Assembly: GCF_026125825.1 (NCBI RefSeq)
Contig: NZ_JAHCKK010000002.1
Location: 62,001 to 126,000 of the forward strand
Source of the DNA: Hydrogenophaga sp.
Lineage (GTDB): Bacteria; Pseudomonadota; Gammaproteobacteria; Burkholderiales; Burkholderiaceae_C
Reading direction: 5' to 3'
DNA length: 64,000 nt
Shown here: one piece after another, positions 8,407 to 16,925 of the stretch
Numbering within the stretch: position 1 is the first letter of the stretch
Layout of the letters: each line of letters starts with the position of its first letter
The notes under the pieces: generated by a model
Told to the model about the DNA's origin: nothing
The model's database searches: none
The model's input: only the letters and a program-made list of their open reading frames with translations
Program-made: the position numbers and the translations under genes

Positions 8407-8643
8407 TTATGCGGAGCAGGTGCGCAGCAGTCCGCAGAGCCACCGGGAGGCCTGCTGCCACAGCACGGCCAGCGACGGCGGCTCACCCGAGAAGGCCAGA
8501 TAGACCGCGCAGTCGACACCCAGGACCAGCAGCACGGCGATCCCGATGGCCAACCCCGCGCCAGCGAGCGACAAGCCGCGGCGCAGCGGTGCCGCCGCCT
8601 GGCTGGTTGGGTGCGCCTTCGCGCGGGGGGACAGATCGTTCAT
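8407..8643 (-). CDS. Small single-pass membrane protein, unknown
   Basis: 78 residues from the ATG at 8643 (a GTG at 8649 is possible). A polar basic N-terminus is followed by one membrane helix around GAGLAIGIAVLLVLGVDCAVYLAF and a short tail ending in two cysteines. It lies 45 bp upstream of the response regulator gene on the same strand and may belong to that operon. No family recognised; short length and weak ribosome-binding site make it tentative. Confidence 0.45.
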   Translation of the reverse strand: MNDLSPRAKAHPTSQAAAPLRRGLSLAGAGLAIGIAVLLVLGVDCAVYLAFSGEPPSLAVLWQQASRWLCGLLRTCSA

Positions 8644-8706
8644 CGGCACCGATGGTCGCAGGCGCAGATTGGCGCCGCCTTAAGCCGTGCGCGGCGCTGC
8701 GGCCGT

Positions 8707-9015
8707 TCATCCACCCAGGCGCCGCAGCCGGGCGCGCACGCGGGCGAGTTCCTGTTCCAGATCGATCACCAGCGACGCCAGCTCCGGCACGGCATCGAAG
8801 TCGCGCTCCAGGCTGGCCATGCGCCGGGCCCGGCGCAGGTCATGGACATCGAAGTGCGACACCTCCCGGGCCGGGCTGTCGGCGGGCTTGAGCAAACCAT
8901 CCGCCAGGCGCTGGCGCACCCAGGGTTCGGTCACGCCGGCCAGGCGGCAGAGTTCCGCGAGGTCGAACCAGACGTCGTCCAGCGCCGCGTGCAAGGGGTC
9001 CAGGGGGTCTCTCAT
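8707..9015 (-). CDS. cbpM: Chaperone modulatory protein CbpM
   Basis: 102 residues. An N-terminal MerR-like helix-turn-helix (FDLAELCRLAGVTEPWVRQRLADGL) and a C-terminal coiled segment (LVIDLEQELARVRARLRRL) are the CbpM layout. In characterised members CbpM binds the J-domain of CbpA and inhibits it rather than acting on DNA. The start overlaps the cbpA stop by 4 nt, the conserved arrangement. Confidence 0.88.
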   Translation of the reverse strand: MRDPLDPLHAALDDVWFDLAELCRLAGVTEPWVRQRLADGLLKPADSPAREVSHFDVHDLRRARRMASLERDFDAVPELASLVIDLEQELARVRARLRRLGG

Positions 9016-10010
9016 CGCGCACCTTCGCTCACCGCCGCATCCTCAGCCGCGGCGTGCTGCTTTCTCGCGTCGAACTCCGGCAGGGCGCGGGCCATCTGCT
9101 CGTAGAGCGCCCTGGCCCGGGGGTCATGGGCGCTGGGCAGGATCACCTCCACGCGCAGGTCCAGGTCGCCGGGTTGTCGGGCCGGCAGGCCGCGACCGCG
9201 CACCGTGATCACCTGGCCGCTCTGCGTGCCCGCCGGCACGCGCACCTTCAGGCTGCGGCCACCGGGCAGACTCACCGGCACCACCGCACCCAGGGCCGCT
9301 TCCCAGGGCGCCAGCGGCAGCGCCATGAGCAGATCGGCCCCCTCCAGCTGGAAGCGGGGATGCGGGCGGAAGTGCACCTCCAGCAGCAGATCGCCCGCCG
9401 CGCCGCCGCCCCACCCCGGCGAGCCTTGTCCCGCCAGCCGGATCAGCTGCCCGGCCTTCACGCCCGGCGGGATCGTGACCTCCAGGGTGCGCTCCACCAG
9501 GTGCGCGCGACCCTCGGCATCGAGGCGGGGAGACTTGAGGGAGATCTGGCGCCGCGCGCCCTGCCAGGCGTCTTCGATGTCGAGCAGGATCGCGGCATGG
9601 TGGTCTTCGCCACGCGCACGGTGCGCGCCGTCGCCTGCCCGCCCCCGAGGCGGCGGCCGCGTCTGGCGCCCCATCCGCCCGAACAGTTCCTCGAAGAAGG
9701 CGCTGTGATCGCCCTCGTCCAGCGGCGAGCCGGCGCCGCTGAACTCGAACCCTTCGTCCCACCCCGGTGGCGGCGTGAAGCGCTCGCCCGCCTGCCGGCC
9801 CTGGCCAATCGCGTCGTAGGCGGCTCGCTTCTCCACGTCGCAGAGCACCGCGTTGGCCTCGTTGATCTCGCTCATGCGCTCGGCCGCGTCCGCTGCCTTG
9901 CTCACGTCCGGATGGTATTTGCGCGCCAGCCGGCGGTAGGCCTTCTTGATGTCGCTGGCGCTGGCGTCGCGCGGCACGCCCAGCACCTTGTAGTAGTCCT
10001 TGAACTCCAT
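9012..10010 (-). CDS. cbpA: DnaJ-class co-chaperone CbpA
   Basis: 332 residues. J-domain at 1-70 with the HPD tripeptide at 33-35 (KYHPDV), a Gly/Phe-poor linker, and two DnaJ C-terminal beta domains; the zinc-finger of DnaJ proper is absent, which defines CbpA. It works with DnaK in protein folding in the cytoplasm and, in E. coli, also associates with the nucleoid. The AAGGGCGAAG before the ATG provides the ribosome-binding site. Downstream of a small ORF and an FNR/Anr-like box at 10240-10253, suggesting induction at low oxygen or in stationary phase. Confidence 0.92.
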   Translation of the reverse strand: MEFKDYYKVLGVPRDASASDIKKAYRRLARKYHPDVSKAADAAERMSEINEANAVLCDVEKRAAYDAIGQGRQAGERFTPPPGWDEGFEFSGAGSPLDEGDHSAFFEELFGRMGRQTRPPPRGRAGDGAHRARGEDHHAAILLDIEDAWQGARRQISLKSPRLDAEGRAHLVERTLEVTIPPGVKAGQLIRLAGQGSPGWGGGAAGDLLLEVHFRPHPRFQLEGADLLMALPLAPWEAALGAVVPVSLPGGRSLKVRVPAGTQSGQVITVRGRGLPARQPGDLDLRVEVILPSAHDPRARALYEQMARALPEFDARKQHAAAEDAAVSEGAR

Positions 10011-10019
10011 CTTCGCCCT

Positions 10020-10151
10020 TCACGCCACCACGAAGTCTGGCAGCAGCCGGTCGTCCTCCCGCCTGACCATGCTGCGAAGCCGGTTGCACCGATCGGCATC
10101 CGGCCTGGCGCGCACCCCAAGGGGGTCGCCTGCATCGGTCTCGACACTCAT
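10020..10151 (-). CDS. Small ORF (43 aa) leading the cbpA operon
   Basis: MSVETDAGDPLGVRARPD... 43 residues, charged, soluble, no cysteine. Its ATG has the strongest ribosome-binding site of the neighbourhood, AGGAGGGC five bases upstream, and its stop lies only 9 nt before the cbpA ATG, so translation is probably real. No family recognised; it may be a small regulator or merely couple translation into cbpA. Confidence 0.5.
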   Translation of the reverse strand: MSVETDAGDPLGVRARPDADRCNRLRSMVRREDDRLLPDFVVA

Positions 10152-10239
10152 GCCTGCCCTCCTGAAACCGCGCCTCGCGCATCCGGCTCGGCGCGGTGGG
10201 CACAGGGCGCCAGCTTGACGCCGGCCTCCCCCGGTCCGA

Positions 10240-10253
10240 TTGATCTGCGTCAA
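10240..10253. promoter_or_regulatory. FNR/Anr-like box upstream of the cbpA operon
   Basis: TTGATCTGCGTCAA matches TTGAT-N4-ATCAA at 9 of 10 positions. Centre at 10246.5, i.e. about 95 bp before the small ORF ATG at 10151; class II spacing would place transcription start near 10205 on the minus strand. It lies in the 180-bp gap between that ORF and the GntR gene stop. Confidence 0.55.
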
Positions 10254-10331
10254 GTTCCGGGCAATGCCATGAGGCCGCCAGCGTGCCCGGCGTTCATGGC
10301 CAGCCGTAGGGCGATCGGGTGCGGCGCGGAC

Positions 10332-11027
10332 TCAGGACGATGCGCGCGTGGCGCCGGCCTCGAAGAAGATGCCCGCCGTGCGCCGGTAGTGTTCGGCCAT
10401 GAGGCGCTGCGCCGCTTCCAGCTGTGAGCCCATGACCGCGTCGAACATGGCGCGGTGCTCATCGAGTTCGTTGCGGCGCTTGTAGGCCTTGCGCGCCGCG
10501 AGCTGCCGGTAGCGGTAGGCCTGGTCGTACAGCTGCTCGCAGAAACCCAGCAGCAACGGCGATCCACACCCCTCGAGCAGGGCCAGGTGGAACGCCCGGT
10601 GAAGCCGCTCCCATTCCGGGTTCTCCTCGTAGTCGGCCTCCCCGACCGAGCGCGGCGTTCGCGACAGGCGGTGGAAGGCCAGCACGATCTTCTCTTCCCA
10701 GGCCGGCGTCCGTTTCGCAAACGCCTGCGCCAGCGCCAGCGACTCGACTGCGATGCGCGTGGACACCAGGTCGTCCAGCTGCGCCTGCGTGGCCTGCGCC
10801 ACGCTGAAGCCGCGCTGGTCGCTGTGCACCACCCATTCCTCGCTCGCCAGCCGGTTGAGCGCTTCTCGCAACGGACTCGCACCCACCTGGTAGTGCTCGC
10901 GCAACTCGTGCATCAGCAGCTTGCGGCCCGGTTGCCACCGGCCGGACAGCACATCCGCCCGCAGCCGGTCGTACGTGGTGCGGGCCAGCGTGGGCGTCGA
11001 CATCTCGCTCAAAGTTTCAGTCTGCAT
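10332..11027 (-). CDS. GntR-family (FadR/FCD subfamily) transcriptional regulator
   Basis: 231 residues. N-terminal winged helix-turn-helix (TTYDRLRADVLSGRWQPGRKLLMHELREHYQVGASPLREALNRLASE) followed by an all-helical FCD ligand-binding domain with the metal/ligand residues expected near LVSTRIAVE, RLHRAFHLALL and DEHRAMFDAV. Such regulators are normally repressors released by an organic acid. Divergent from the FAH-family operon, with a perfect palindrome TTTTGTCGACAAAA between them as probable operator. Start ATG at 11027; another in-frame ATG (MSTPTL) lies 24 nt inside. Confidence 0.9.
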   Translation of the reverse strand: MQTETLSEMSTPTLARTTYDRLRADVLSGRWQPGRKLLMHELREHYQVGASPLREALNRLASEEWVVHSDQRGFSVAQATQAQLDDLVSTRIAVESLALAQAFAKRTPAWEEKIVLAFHRLSRTPRSVGEADYEENPEWERLHRAFHLALLEGCGSPLLLGFCEQLYDQAYRYRQLAARKAYKRRNELDEHRAMFDAVMGSQLEAAQRLMAEHYRRTAGIFFEAGATRASS

Positions 11028-11041
11028 AGGGTTTTCACTTA

Positions 11042-11109
11042 ATTATCGACAACAGCAACGGTCGCATAATTTTGTCGACAAAACACCGATTCAAAGGATT
11101 TATCGACAT
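11042..11109. promoter_or_regulatory. GntR operator array: perfect 14-bp palindrome plus two half-sites
   Basis: At 11070-11083 lies TTTTGTCGACAAAA, a perfect palindrome of the TTGTCGACAA type bound by FCD-subfamily GntR proteins. Related half-sites TTATCGACAA (11043-11052) and TTTATCGACAT (11099-11109) flank it with 27-29 bp centre spacing, close to three helical turns. The array covers the divergent promoter region between the GntR gene and the FAH-family gene. Confidence 0.65.
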
Positions 11110-11110
11110 C

Positions 11111-11968
11111 ATGCCAAAGTTTGCGCGCATTGCAACGCAGCCCGGCGGGCCGGCCCATTGGGCCGTCCAACAGGGCGACGACCTCATCGACCTGGGCCTC
11201 GCGCCCTCGGGTGAGGACCCCGCGGCCTGGCTGGCGCTGCTGGCGGGTGGGGCCAGCGCGGCGGCGCTGGCAGGAGGCGCCCGCCTGGATGCCTCGAGCG
11301 TCCAGTGGCTCACGCCCGTGCCCCGGCCGGGCAAGGTGATCTGCCTGGGCCTGAACTACGCCGCCCATGCGGCCGAGGGCGGCAATGCGGCGCCCGAGTA
11401 CCCGGCCTTCTTCATGCGCGGCGCCACCTCGCTGATCGCGCACGAGGCACCCCTGGTGCGGCCCCGCGTGTCCGACAAGCTGGATTTCGAAGCCGAACTG
11501 GCCGTGGTGGTCGGACAGCGCGCGCGGCACCTCACCGAGGCCAACGCGCTGCAGGCCGTGGCCGGCTATGCGTGCTTCAACGATGGCACGCTGCGCGACT
11601 ACCAGCGCCGCACGCCGCAATGGACGATCGGCAAGAACTTCGACGGCACCGGCGCGTTCGGCCCCTGGCTGGTGCCGGCGGCCGACCTGCCACCGGGAGC
11701 CAGCGGGCTGAAGATCGAATCGCGCCTGAACGGCCGTGTGATGCAGAGCGACAACACCAGCCACATGGTGGTGTCGGTGGCGCACGCACTGGTGCTGCTC
11801 TCGGAGGTGCTCACCCTCGAGCCTGGCGACGTGATCGCCATGGGCACGCCAGCGGGCGTCGGCTATGCGCGCAAGCCCCCCGTGTGGATGCAGCCCGGCG
11901 ACCGCATCGAGATCGAGATCGACGGCGTCGGCCTGCTGTCCAACCCCATTGCCCAGGAGACGAACTGA
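11111..11968 (+). CDS. Fumarylacetoacetate hydrolase (FAH) family protein
   Basis: 285 residues from the ATG at 11111, with AAAGGA at 11093-11098; a TTG farther upstream falls inside the palindrome and is unlikely. Contains GLNYAAHAAEGG, the metal-binding acidic stretch KLDFEAELAVVVG and the C-terminal GDVIAMGTPAGVGYARKP motif of FAH proteins. These are Mg2+/Ca2+-dependent cytoplasmic enzymes hydrolysing or decarboxylating oxo-acids (acylpyruvates, 2-hydroxyhepta-2,4-diene-1,7-dioate and similar). First gene of the operon controlled by the divergent GntR. Confidence 0.88.
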   Translation: MPKFARIATQPGGPAHWAVQQGDDLIDLGLAPSGEDPAAWLALLAGGASAAALAGGARLDASSVQWLTPVPRPGKVICLGLNYAAHAAEGGNAAPEYPAFFMRGATSLIAHEAPLVRPRVSDKLDFEAELAVVVGQRARHLTEANALQAVAGYACFNDGTLRDYQRRTPQWTIGKNFDGTGAFGPWLVPAADLPPGASGLKIESRLNGRVMQSDNTSHMVVSVAHALVLLSEVLTLEPGDVIAMGTPAGVGYARKPPVWMQPGDRIEIEIDGVGLLSNPIAQETN

Positions 11969-12816
11969 TGGAACCCCGCGTGACCCGATTGCCCGACGAC
12001 TTCCGCTGGCCCGGTGGCCACCAGCTCGCCGTGATTTTCAACATCGCCTACGAGGCTTGGTCGGACGGGCAGGCGCCTGGCATCGGCCCCATGGGCAATG
12101 TGCTCAAGCCAGGCTTCTTCGACACCAACGCGCATTCGTGGGCCTCCTTCGGCCTCACTCGCGGCATCCACCGCCTGCTGGCCATCGCTGAAAAACACGG
12201 TGTGAAAACCAGCATCATGGTCAACGGCGTGATCTGCGAGCGCGACCCGGCCACGGTGCGCAAGCTCGCCGAACTGGGCCACGAGGTCATCAACCACTCG
12301 TGGGGCATGGACGTGATCCCGGTGTACTTCGACGAGGCTGGCGAGCGCGCCAACCTGCAGCGCAACCACGATCTGCTGACCAGGACGGCCGGCATCGCGC
12401 CCACCGGCTGGATCAGCCCGCGCGGCACCGGCAGCCCCATCAGCTCCCGCCTGCTGGCCGAGGCCGGCTACCTGCACCACGGCGACGTGAACGACGACGA
12501 CCGCCCCTATGTGATGGATTTCGGCGGGCAGCGCATCGTCGGCATCCCGCTGACGATGGACGTGAACGACCTGCCCACCTGCATCCGGTACGGCCAGGGT
12601 CCGCGCCACATGCTCGACACCTTCGAAGACACCTTCGCCGCGATGCGCGCCGAGTCCGTGCCGCTGATGCTGGACGTCACGGCGCACACGCACGTCATGG
12701 GCCGGCCCTCGGGCGCCTGGGTCTATGACGAAATCATGGCCAGGGTCAAGGCCGCAGGCGACGTCTGGATCTGCACCCGCGAGGAAATGGCCCGCCATGT
12801 GTTGAAGACGGTCTGA
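11968..12816 (+). CDS. Polysaccharide-deacetylase-family hydrolase (PuuE/NodB-like)
   Basis: 282 residues; start overlaps the preceding stop (TGATG). NodB-type barrel with SIMVNGVICERDP, GHEVINHSWGMD (metal histidine region) and WISPRGTGSPISSRLLAEAG. The set resembles the allantoinase/PuuE and peptidoglycan-deacetylase branch, which hydrolyse C-N bonds. In an operon with FAH-family, Bug and CocE genes it more likely acts on a small amide or ring metabolite than on a polysaccharide. No signal peptide. Confidence 0.8.
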   Translation: MEPRVTRLPDDFRWPGGHQLAVIFNIAYEAWSDGQAPGIGPMGNVLKPGFFDTNAHSWASFGLTRGIHRLLAIAEKHGVKTSIMVNGVICERDPATVRKLAELGHEVINHSWGMDVIPVYFDEAGERANLQRNHDLLTRTAGIAPTGWISPRGTGSPISSRLLAEAGYLHHGDVNDDDRPYVMDFGGQRIVGIPLTMDVNDLPTCIRYGQGPRHMLDTFEDTFAAMRAESVPLMLDVTAHTHVMGRPSGAWVYDEIMARVKAAGDVWICTREEMARHVLKTV

Positions 12817-12855
12817 GCGCGCGCCCCTTTCCATCACAACAACAGGAGACAAACC

Positions 12856-13842
12856 ATGCAACCTCGACCCCTTGCCAGGACCCTGCTGGCGGTCACCCTG
12901 CTGGGCCTGCCGGCCCTCGGTCTGGCCCAGCAGCCCGCCGCCAAGGCCCCCTGGCCCACCAAGCCGGTTCGCCTCGTCGTCGCGTTCGCGCCCGCAGGGC
13001 CGGCCGACATCATCGCCCGCCTGCTGGGCCAGAAGCTGGGCGAGGCGTTCGGCCAGAGCGTGGTGGTGGACAACCGCCCGGGCGCCGGCGGCAGCGTGGC
13101 CTCGGCGGTGGTGGCGCGCGCGGAGCCCGATGGCTACACCCTGCTCATCAACACCAGCTCTTACGCGGTGAACCCGTCGATGCAGCGCAACCTGGGTTTC
13201 GACGCCGAGAAGGACCTGACGCTGGCCTCCCTGGTCGCCTCCAGCCCCAACCTGATCGCGATCGCGCCCTCGCTCAAGCCGCGCAACCTCAAGGAGGTGA
13301 TGGAAGACGCCAAAGGCGGCAGCTACAACTACGGCACCGCCGGCGCGGGCACCACACCTCACCTGACGGCCGAGTACCTGTTCAAGGTGCTGGGCAAGGT
13401 GCCCGTCACCCACGTGCCGTTCCAGGGCGCGGGGCCGGCGCTCAACGCCATCATGGGCGCGCAGACGCAGTTGGCCAGTGTGGCGCTGCCGGCGGCCGTC
13501 GAGCTGGTCAAGTCCGGCCGCGTGCGGGGTCTGGTGGTGACCGGATCCAAGCGATCGGCCGCGCTGCCGGACGTGCCCACCGTGGCCGAATCGGGTTTCC
13601 CCGGCTTCGAGGATGTGACCTGGGTGGGCGTGTTCGCGCCTGCGAAGACGCCCGACGCGATCCTGCAGCGCCTCAACCGCGAAGTGGCGCGCCTGCAGCA
13701 GGACCCCGACTTCCTGGCCCGGCTGGCCGCCACCGGCTTTGAACCGCTGGGCGGCAGCGTCGCCGAGTCGCGCGAGTACCTGCACAAGGAGTTGGCGAAG
13801 TGGGCCCGCGTGGTCAAAGAAACCGGCGCCCAACCCAACTGA
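12856..13842 (+). CDS. Bug-family tripartite tricarboxylate transporter substrate-binding protein (1)
   Basis: 328 residues, with AGGAGACAAACC before the ATG. Signal peptide to about residue 24 (LLGLPALGLAQ). Then the Bug signature: WPTKPVRLVVAFAPAGPADIIARLLGQKL, VVVDNRPGAGG and EPDGYTLL. It is a periplasmic receptor for a carboxylate. No TctA/TctB membrane genes are in the window, as is usual for 'orphan' Bug receptors of Burkholderiales. Co-transcribed with the FAH-family genes and a second receptor. Confidence 0.92.
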   Translation: MQPRPLARTLLAVTLLGLPALGLAQQPAAKAPWPTKPVRLVVAFAPAGPADIIARLLGQKLGEAFGQSVVVDNRPGAGGSVASAVVARAEPDGYTLLINTSSYAVNPSMQRNLGFDAEKDLTLASLVASSPNLIAIAPSLKPRNLKEVMEDAKGGSYNYGTAGAGTTPHLTAEYLFKVLGKVPVTHVPFQGAGPALNAIMGAQTQLASVALPAAVELVKSGRVRGLVVTGSKRSAALPDVPTVAESGFPGFEDVTWVGVFAPAKTPDAILQRLNREVARLQQDPDFLARLAATGFEPLGGSVAESREYLHKELAKWARVVKETGAQPN

Positions 13843-13912
13843 GCACCCTTGGCGCTCGCGCGGTGCCCACCGCGCGAGCGGCACGCCCCATCCAGCTCCC
13901 AGGAGACCCCTC

Positions 13913-14893
13913 ATGAACAACCGCAGACATTGCCTCAGGACCTTCGCCGCACTGGGCGCCGTCCACGCCTTGCCCGTCTGGGCGCAGGGCGATTTTCCCC
14001 AACGTCCCATCCGGATGCTGGTGCCCTTCTCCGCCGGCGGCAGCCCTGATCTGATGGCGCGCCTGATCGCCGTCCAGCTCGGCAGGCAGCTGGGCCAGGG
14101 CGTGGTGATCGACAACCGCGTCGGCGCCAACGGCATCATCGCGGGCGAAGCCATCGCGAAAGCCGCACCCGACGGCTACAACCTGCTGGTGACCACGGGC
14201 TCGCACGCCATCAACCCCAGCATCTACCGCAAGTTGCCTTACGACACCGTCCAGGATTTCACGCCGGTGAGCCTGTTCAGCGTGGCGCCGGCGCTCACCC
14301 TGGTCGTCAACCCCGCCTTTCCCGCCCGGACATTTGCGGAATTCCTCGCGCTGGCGCGCAAACCCGATGGCAAGGTGTCGTTCGGTTCGCCCGGCACCGG
14401 CAACACCTTGCACCTGGCCGGCGAGTTGCTCAACGCCACGGCAGGCACGCACATGCTGCACGTGCCTTACAAGGGCGCGGCTCCGGCGCTCAATGCGGTG
14501 TTGTCGGGCGAGGTGTCGGCCTGCTTCCTGAGCACCACGGCGGCCACGCTGGCGGTGCGCTCTGGGCAGGTGCGGCCGCTGGCGGTGACCAGCGCCCAGC
14601 GCATTGCGGCCTTTCCCGACGTGCCCACCATGGCCGAGAGCGGCGTGCCGGGCATGGACTACAACGGCGGATGGGTGGGCCTGTTCGCGCCGGGGAAAAC
14701 GCCCCGGCCGATCATCGAGCGCCTTTCTCAGGAGATCAACAAGGCCATGCAGACGCCCGAGGTGCGGGACAAGATGATCTCCTGGGACAGTGCGCCCGTC
14801 ACCGGCACCCCCGATGAATTCGCCCGCTTCTTCCAGGCAGAGATGGAAAAGTTCGCGCGCATCGTGAAACTGGCCAACGTGCCGATGCAATGA
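13913..14893 (+). CDS. Bug-family tripartite tricarboxylate transporter substrate-binding protein (2)
   Basis: 326 residues from the ATG at 13913, preceded by AGGAGA. Signal peptide about 25 residues (AALGAVHALPVWAQG). FPQRPIRMLVPFSAGGSPDLMARLIA, VVIDNRVGANGIIAGE and APDGYNLLV are the Bug fold landmarks. It is only moderately similar to the receptor encoded just upstream, so it is a separate family member, not a recent duplicate; the two may bind different ligands of one pathway. Confidence 0.92.
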   Translation: MNNRRHCLRTFAALGAVHALPVWAQGDFPQRPIRMLVPFSAGGSPDLMARLIAVQLGRQLGQGVVIDNRVGANGIIAGEAIAKAAPDGYNLLVTTGSHAINPSIYRKLPYDTVQDFTPVSLFSVAPALTLVVNPAFPARTFAEFLALARKPDGKVSFGSPGTGNTLHLAGELLNATAGTHMLHVPYKGAAPALNAVLSGEVSACFLSTTAATLAVRSGQVRPLAVTSAQRIAAFPDVPTMAESGVPGMDYNGGWVGLFAPGKTPRPIIERLSQEINKAMQTPEVRDKMISWDSAPVTGTPDEFARFFQAEMEKFARIVKLANVPMQ

Positions 14894-16626
14894 CCCTCAG
14901 CAGAACAACCGACATGAACATCCCTCACACAAGCACGACTTTCGACACTGGCCTGGTGTTTGAGCGCGACGTGGCGCTGACGATGTCCGACGGCGTGGTG
15001 CTGCGCGCCAACGTCTTTCGCCCGCAGGCGCCGGGACGCTACCCGGTGGTCATGGCCATGGGCGCCTACGGCAAGGACGTGCACTTCGAGGACGCGTTCA
15101 CTCCGCAGTGGCACGTGCTCAAGTCCCTTTATCCGGACCTGGACCGCCAGGGCTCCACGGGCCGTTTTCTGCGTTGGGAAGTCGTGGACCCGGAGCGCTG
15201 GGTGCCCGACGGCTTTGTGGTCATCCAGGTGGACTCGCGGGGCACGGGTCGATCCGAGGGCTACCTGGACCCTTTCGGTCCGGTGGAGACGCGCGATTTC
15301 TACGAATGGATCGAATGGGCCGGCGTGCAAGATTGGTCCAATGGCAAGGTGGGCCTCATCGGCGTGTCCTACCTGGCCATCAAGCAGTGGCAGGTGGCTG
15401 CGTTGCGCCCGCCGCACCTGGCCGCCATCGTGCCGTGGGAAGGCTCCAGCGACTTCTACCGCGATGGCGGTCACCACGGCGGCATCTTCAGCAACAGCTT
15501 CACCTTTGCCTGGTGGCCGCGCCAGGTGCTGGCCAACCAGTTCGGCAGCGGCCAGAGCACGCACCGCGACCGGCTCACCGGCGAGCGCACCACCGGACCA
15601 GCGCTTTCGGAAGACATCCTCAAAGGCAACCGCGCCGATCACCCGGCCGACCGGCTCGCGCATCCTCTGGACGACGCCTGGAACCGCGCTCGCGCGCCCC
15701 GCCTCGAAGCCATCGACGTGCCCGTGCTCTCGGCCGCCAACTGGGGTGGGCCCGGCATGCACCTGCGGGGCAACATGGAGGGCTTCCTGCACGCGGGCTC
15801 GGCGCAGAAATGGCTGTTCGCCCACATCGGCACCCATTACGAGAGCTTCTACCTGCCGCACTACGTGGCCTTGCAGAAGCGGTTCTTCAATCATTTCCTG
15901 CGCGGCGAGGACAACGGCTGGCAACGCGAGCCGCGCGTGCAGTTGGCCATCCGCCGACCCGACGGCACCGCCACGATCCGCCAGGAGCACGAGTGGCCGC
16001 TGGCCCGCACCGCGTGGACGCGCTTCTACCTGGACGCACCCACCGGCCAGCTGGGCGCCGAGCCACCGGCCGCCGATGGCGCGGCAAGCTACCGCGCGAT
16101 GAAAGACAGCGTCAGCTTTTCGACCGCGCCTTTTGAACACGAGACGGAGTTCACCGGCCCGGCCAGCCTGCGGCTGTGGGTGTCCTCCTCGACCAGCGAC
16201 ATGGATGTGTTTGCCGTGCTGCGCGTGTTCGACCCCGAGGGCAAGGAGGCGACCTTCATCGGTGCACACGAGCAGGTGCCCATGGCGCAGGGCTGGCTGC
16301 GCGCGTCGCGGCGCAAGACCGATCCGGCACGCAGCCAGCCCCATCGGCCATGGCACACGCACGACGAGGTGGAGAAGCTCACACCAGGCCAGGCGGTCGC
16401 CCTCGATGTCGAGATCTGGCCCACCAGCATGGTCTTCCCCAAGGGGTGGCGGCTGGTGCTGACCTTGCAAGGGCATGACTTCATCGTCGCGCCGCCAGGG
16501 CGCATGCGCCACGACCACCCCGAGGACCGCCCGGCCGAGGTGTTCGGGGGTGACAACACGGTGTACACGGGTGGTCAGAAGGCGAGCTACCTGCTCATGC
16601 CCCTGGTGCCCTCGCGCACCGTTTGA
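14890..16626 (+). CDS. CocE/NonD-family serine hydrolase (X-Pro dipeptidyl-peptidase S15-like)
   Basis: 578 residues from an ATG coupled to the previous stop (ATGA); a second ATG eight codons in (MNIPHTS) is an alternative. Alpha/beta-hydrolase core with VDSRGTGRSEG and nucleophile Ser160 in GVSYLA, an aspartate/histidine pair in the middle (FAHIGTHYESF), and the C-terminal jelly-roll domain (WVSSSTSDMDVFAVLRVFDPEGKE). Family members hydrolyse esters or amides such as cocaine or glutaryl-7-ACA. No signal peptide, so cytoplasmic. Last gene of the GntR-controlled operon. Confidence 0.88.
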   Translation: MTLSRTTDMNIPHTSTTFDTGLVFERDVALTMSDGVVLRANVFRPQAPGRYPVVMAMGAYGKDVHFEDAFTPQWHVLKSLYPDLDRQGSTGRFLRWEVVDPERWVPDGFVVIQVDSRGTGRSEGYLDPFGPVETRDFYEWIEWAGVQDWSNGKVGLIGVSYLAIKQWQVAALRPPHLAAIVPWEGSSDFYRDGGHHGGIFSNSFTFAWWPRQVLANQFGSGQSTHRDRLTGERTTGPALSEDILKGNRADHPADRLAHPLDDAWNRARAPRLEAIDVPVLSAANWGGPGMHLRGNMEGFLHAGSAQKWLFAHIGTHYESFYLPHYVALQKRFFNHFLRGEDNGWQREPRVQLAIRRPDGTATIRQEHEWPLARTAWTRFYLDAPTGQLGAEPPAADGAASYRAMKDSVSFSTAPFEHETEFTGPASLRLWVSSSTSDMDVFAVLRVFDPEGKEATFIGAHEQVPMAQGWLRASRRKTDPARSQPHRPWHTHDEVEKLTPGQAVALDVEIWPTSMVFPKGWRLVLTLQGHDFIVAPPGRMRHDHPEDRPAEVFGGDNTVYTGGQKASYLLMPLVPSRTV

Positions 16627-16668
16627 GGGGGCCCGAGTCTGGGCGCGCAAGCCAACCGACGGCCGCGC

Positions 16669-16827
16669 TCAGACGGGCTTCTGCACCCCGAACTGGTACA
16701 TGCCGACGAAGGTGTCGGGCTGCGCGGTTTCGTACGGGTGCCACAGGCCCAGGTCGTGCACCGCGCCGTCATCTGGAAAGCGCTCAACAGGTCGCGGCAG
16801 GCGCTCAGGCCATGGAAGTCGCCCCAT
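16669..16827 (-). pseudogene. 52-aa ORF, probable remnant of a gene 3' end
   Basis: Between the CocE and enoyl-CoA hydratase stops there is a minus-strand reading frame MGRLPWPERL...HDLGLWHPYETAQ...GMYQFGVQKPV with the GC3-rich codon use of real genes and a clean stop at 16669. It reads like the C-terminus of a larger protein; upstream the frame closes after ten codons and a different frame stays open. No ribosome-binding site is seen. I do not recognise the family. The rest of the 299-bp gap (16627-16668 and 16828-16925) holds nothing I can name. Confidence 0.35.
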
Positions 16828-16925
16828 GCGGTGCAGTGCATCCCGCTGTCTTCATGCAGGTCTCCCCAGGGTGGCCGTCTCAGCGCGGGGGTTGCCCTCC
16901 CCTTTTTGTTCTGCTCGTTGCGCTC

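Noticed and set aside
16587-16841. 84-codon minus-strand frame starting MHCTAWGDFHGL
   Set aside because: Cys/Ser/Arg-rich with poor codon bias; the overlapping 52-aa frame ending at 16669 has better coding character.
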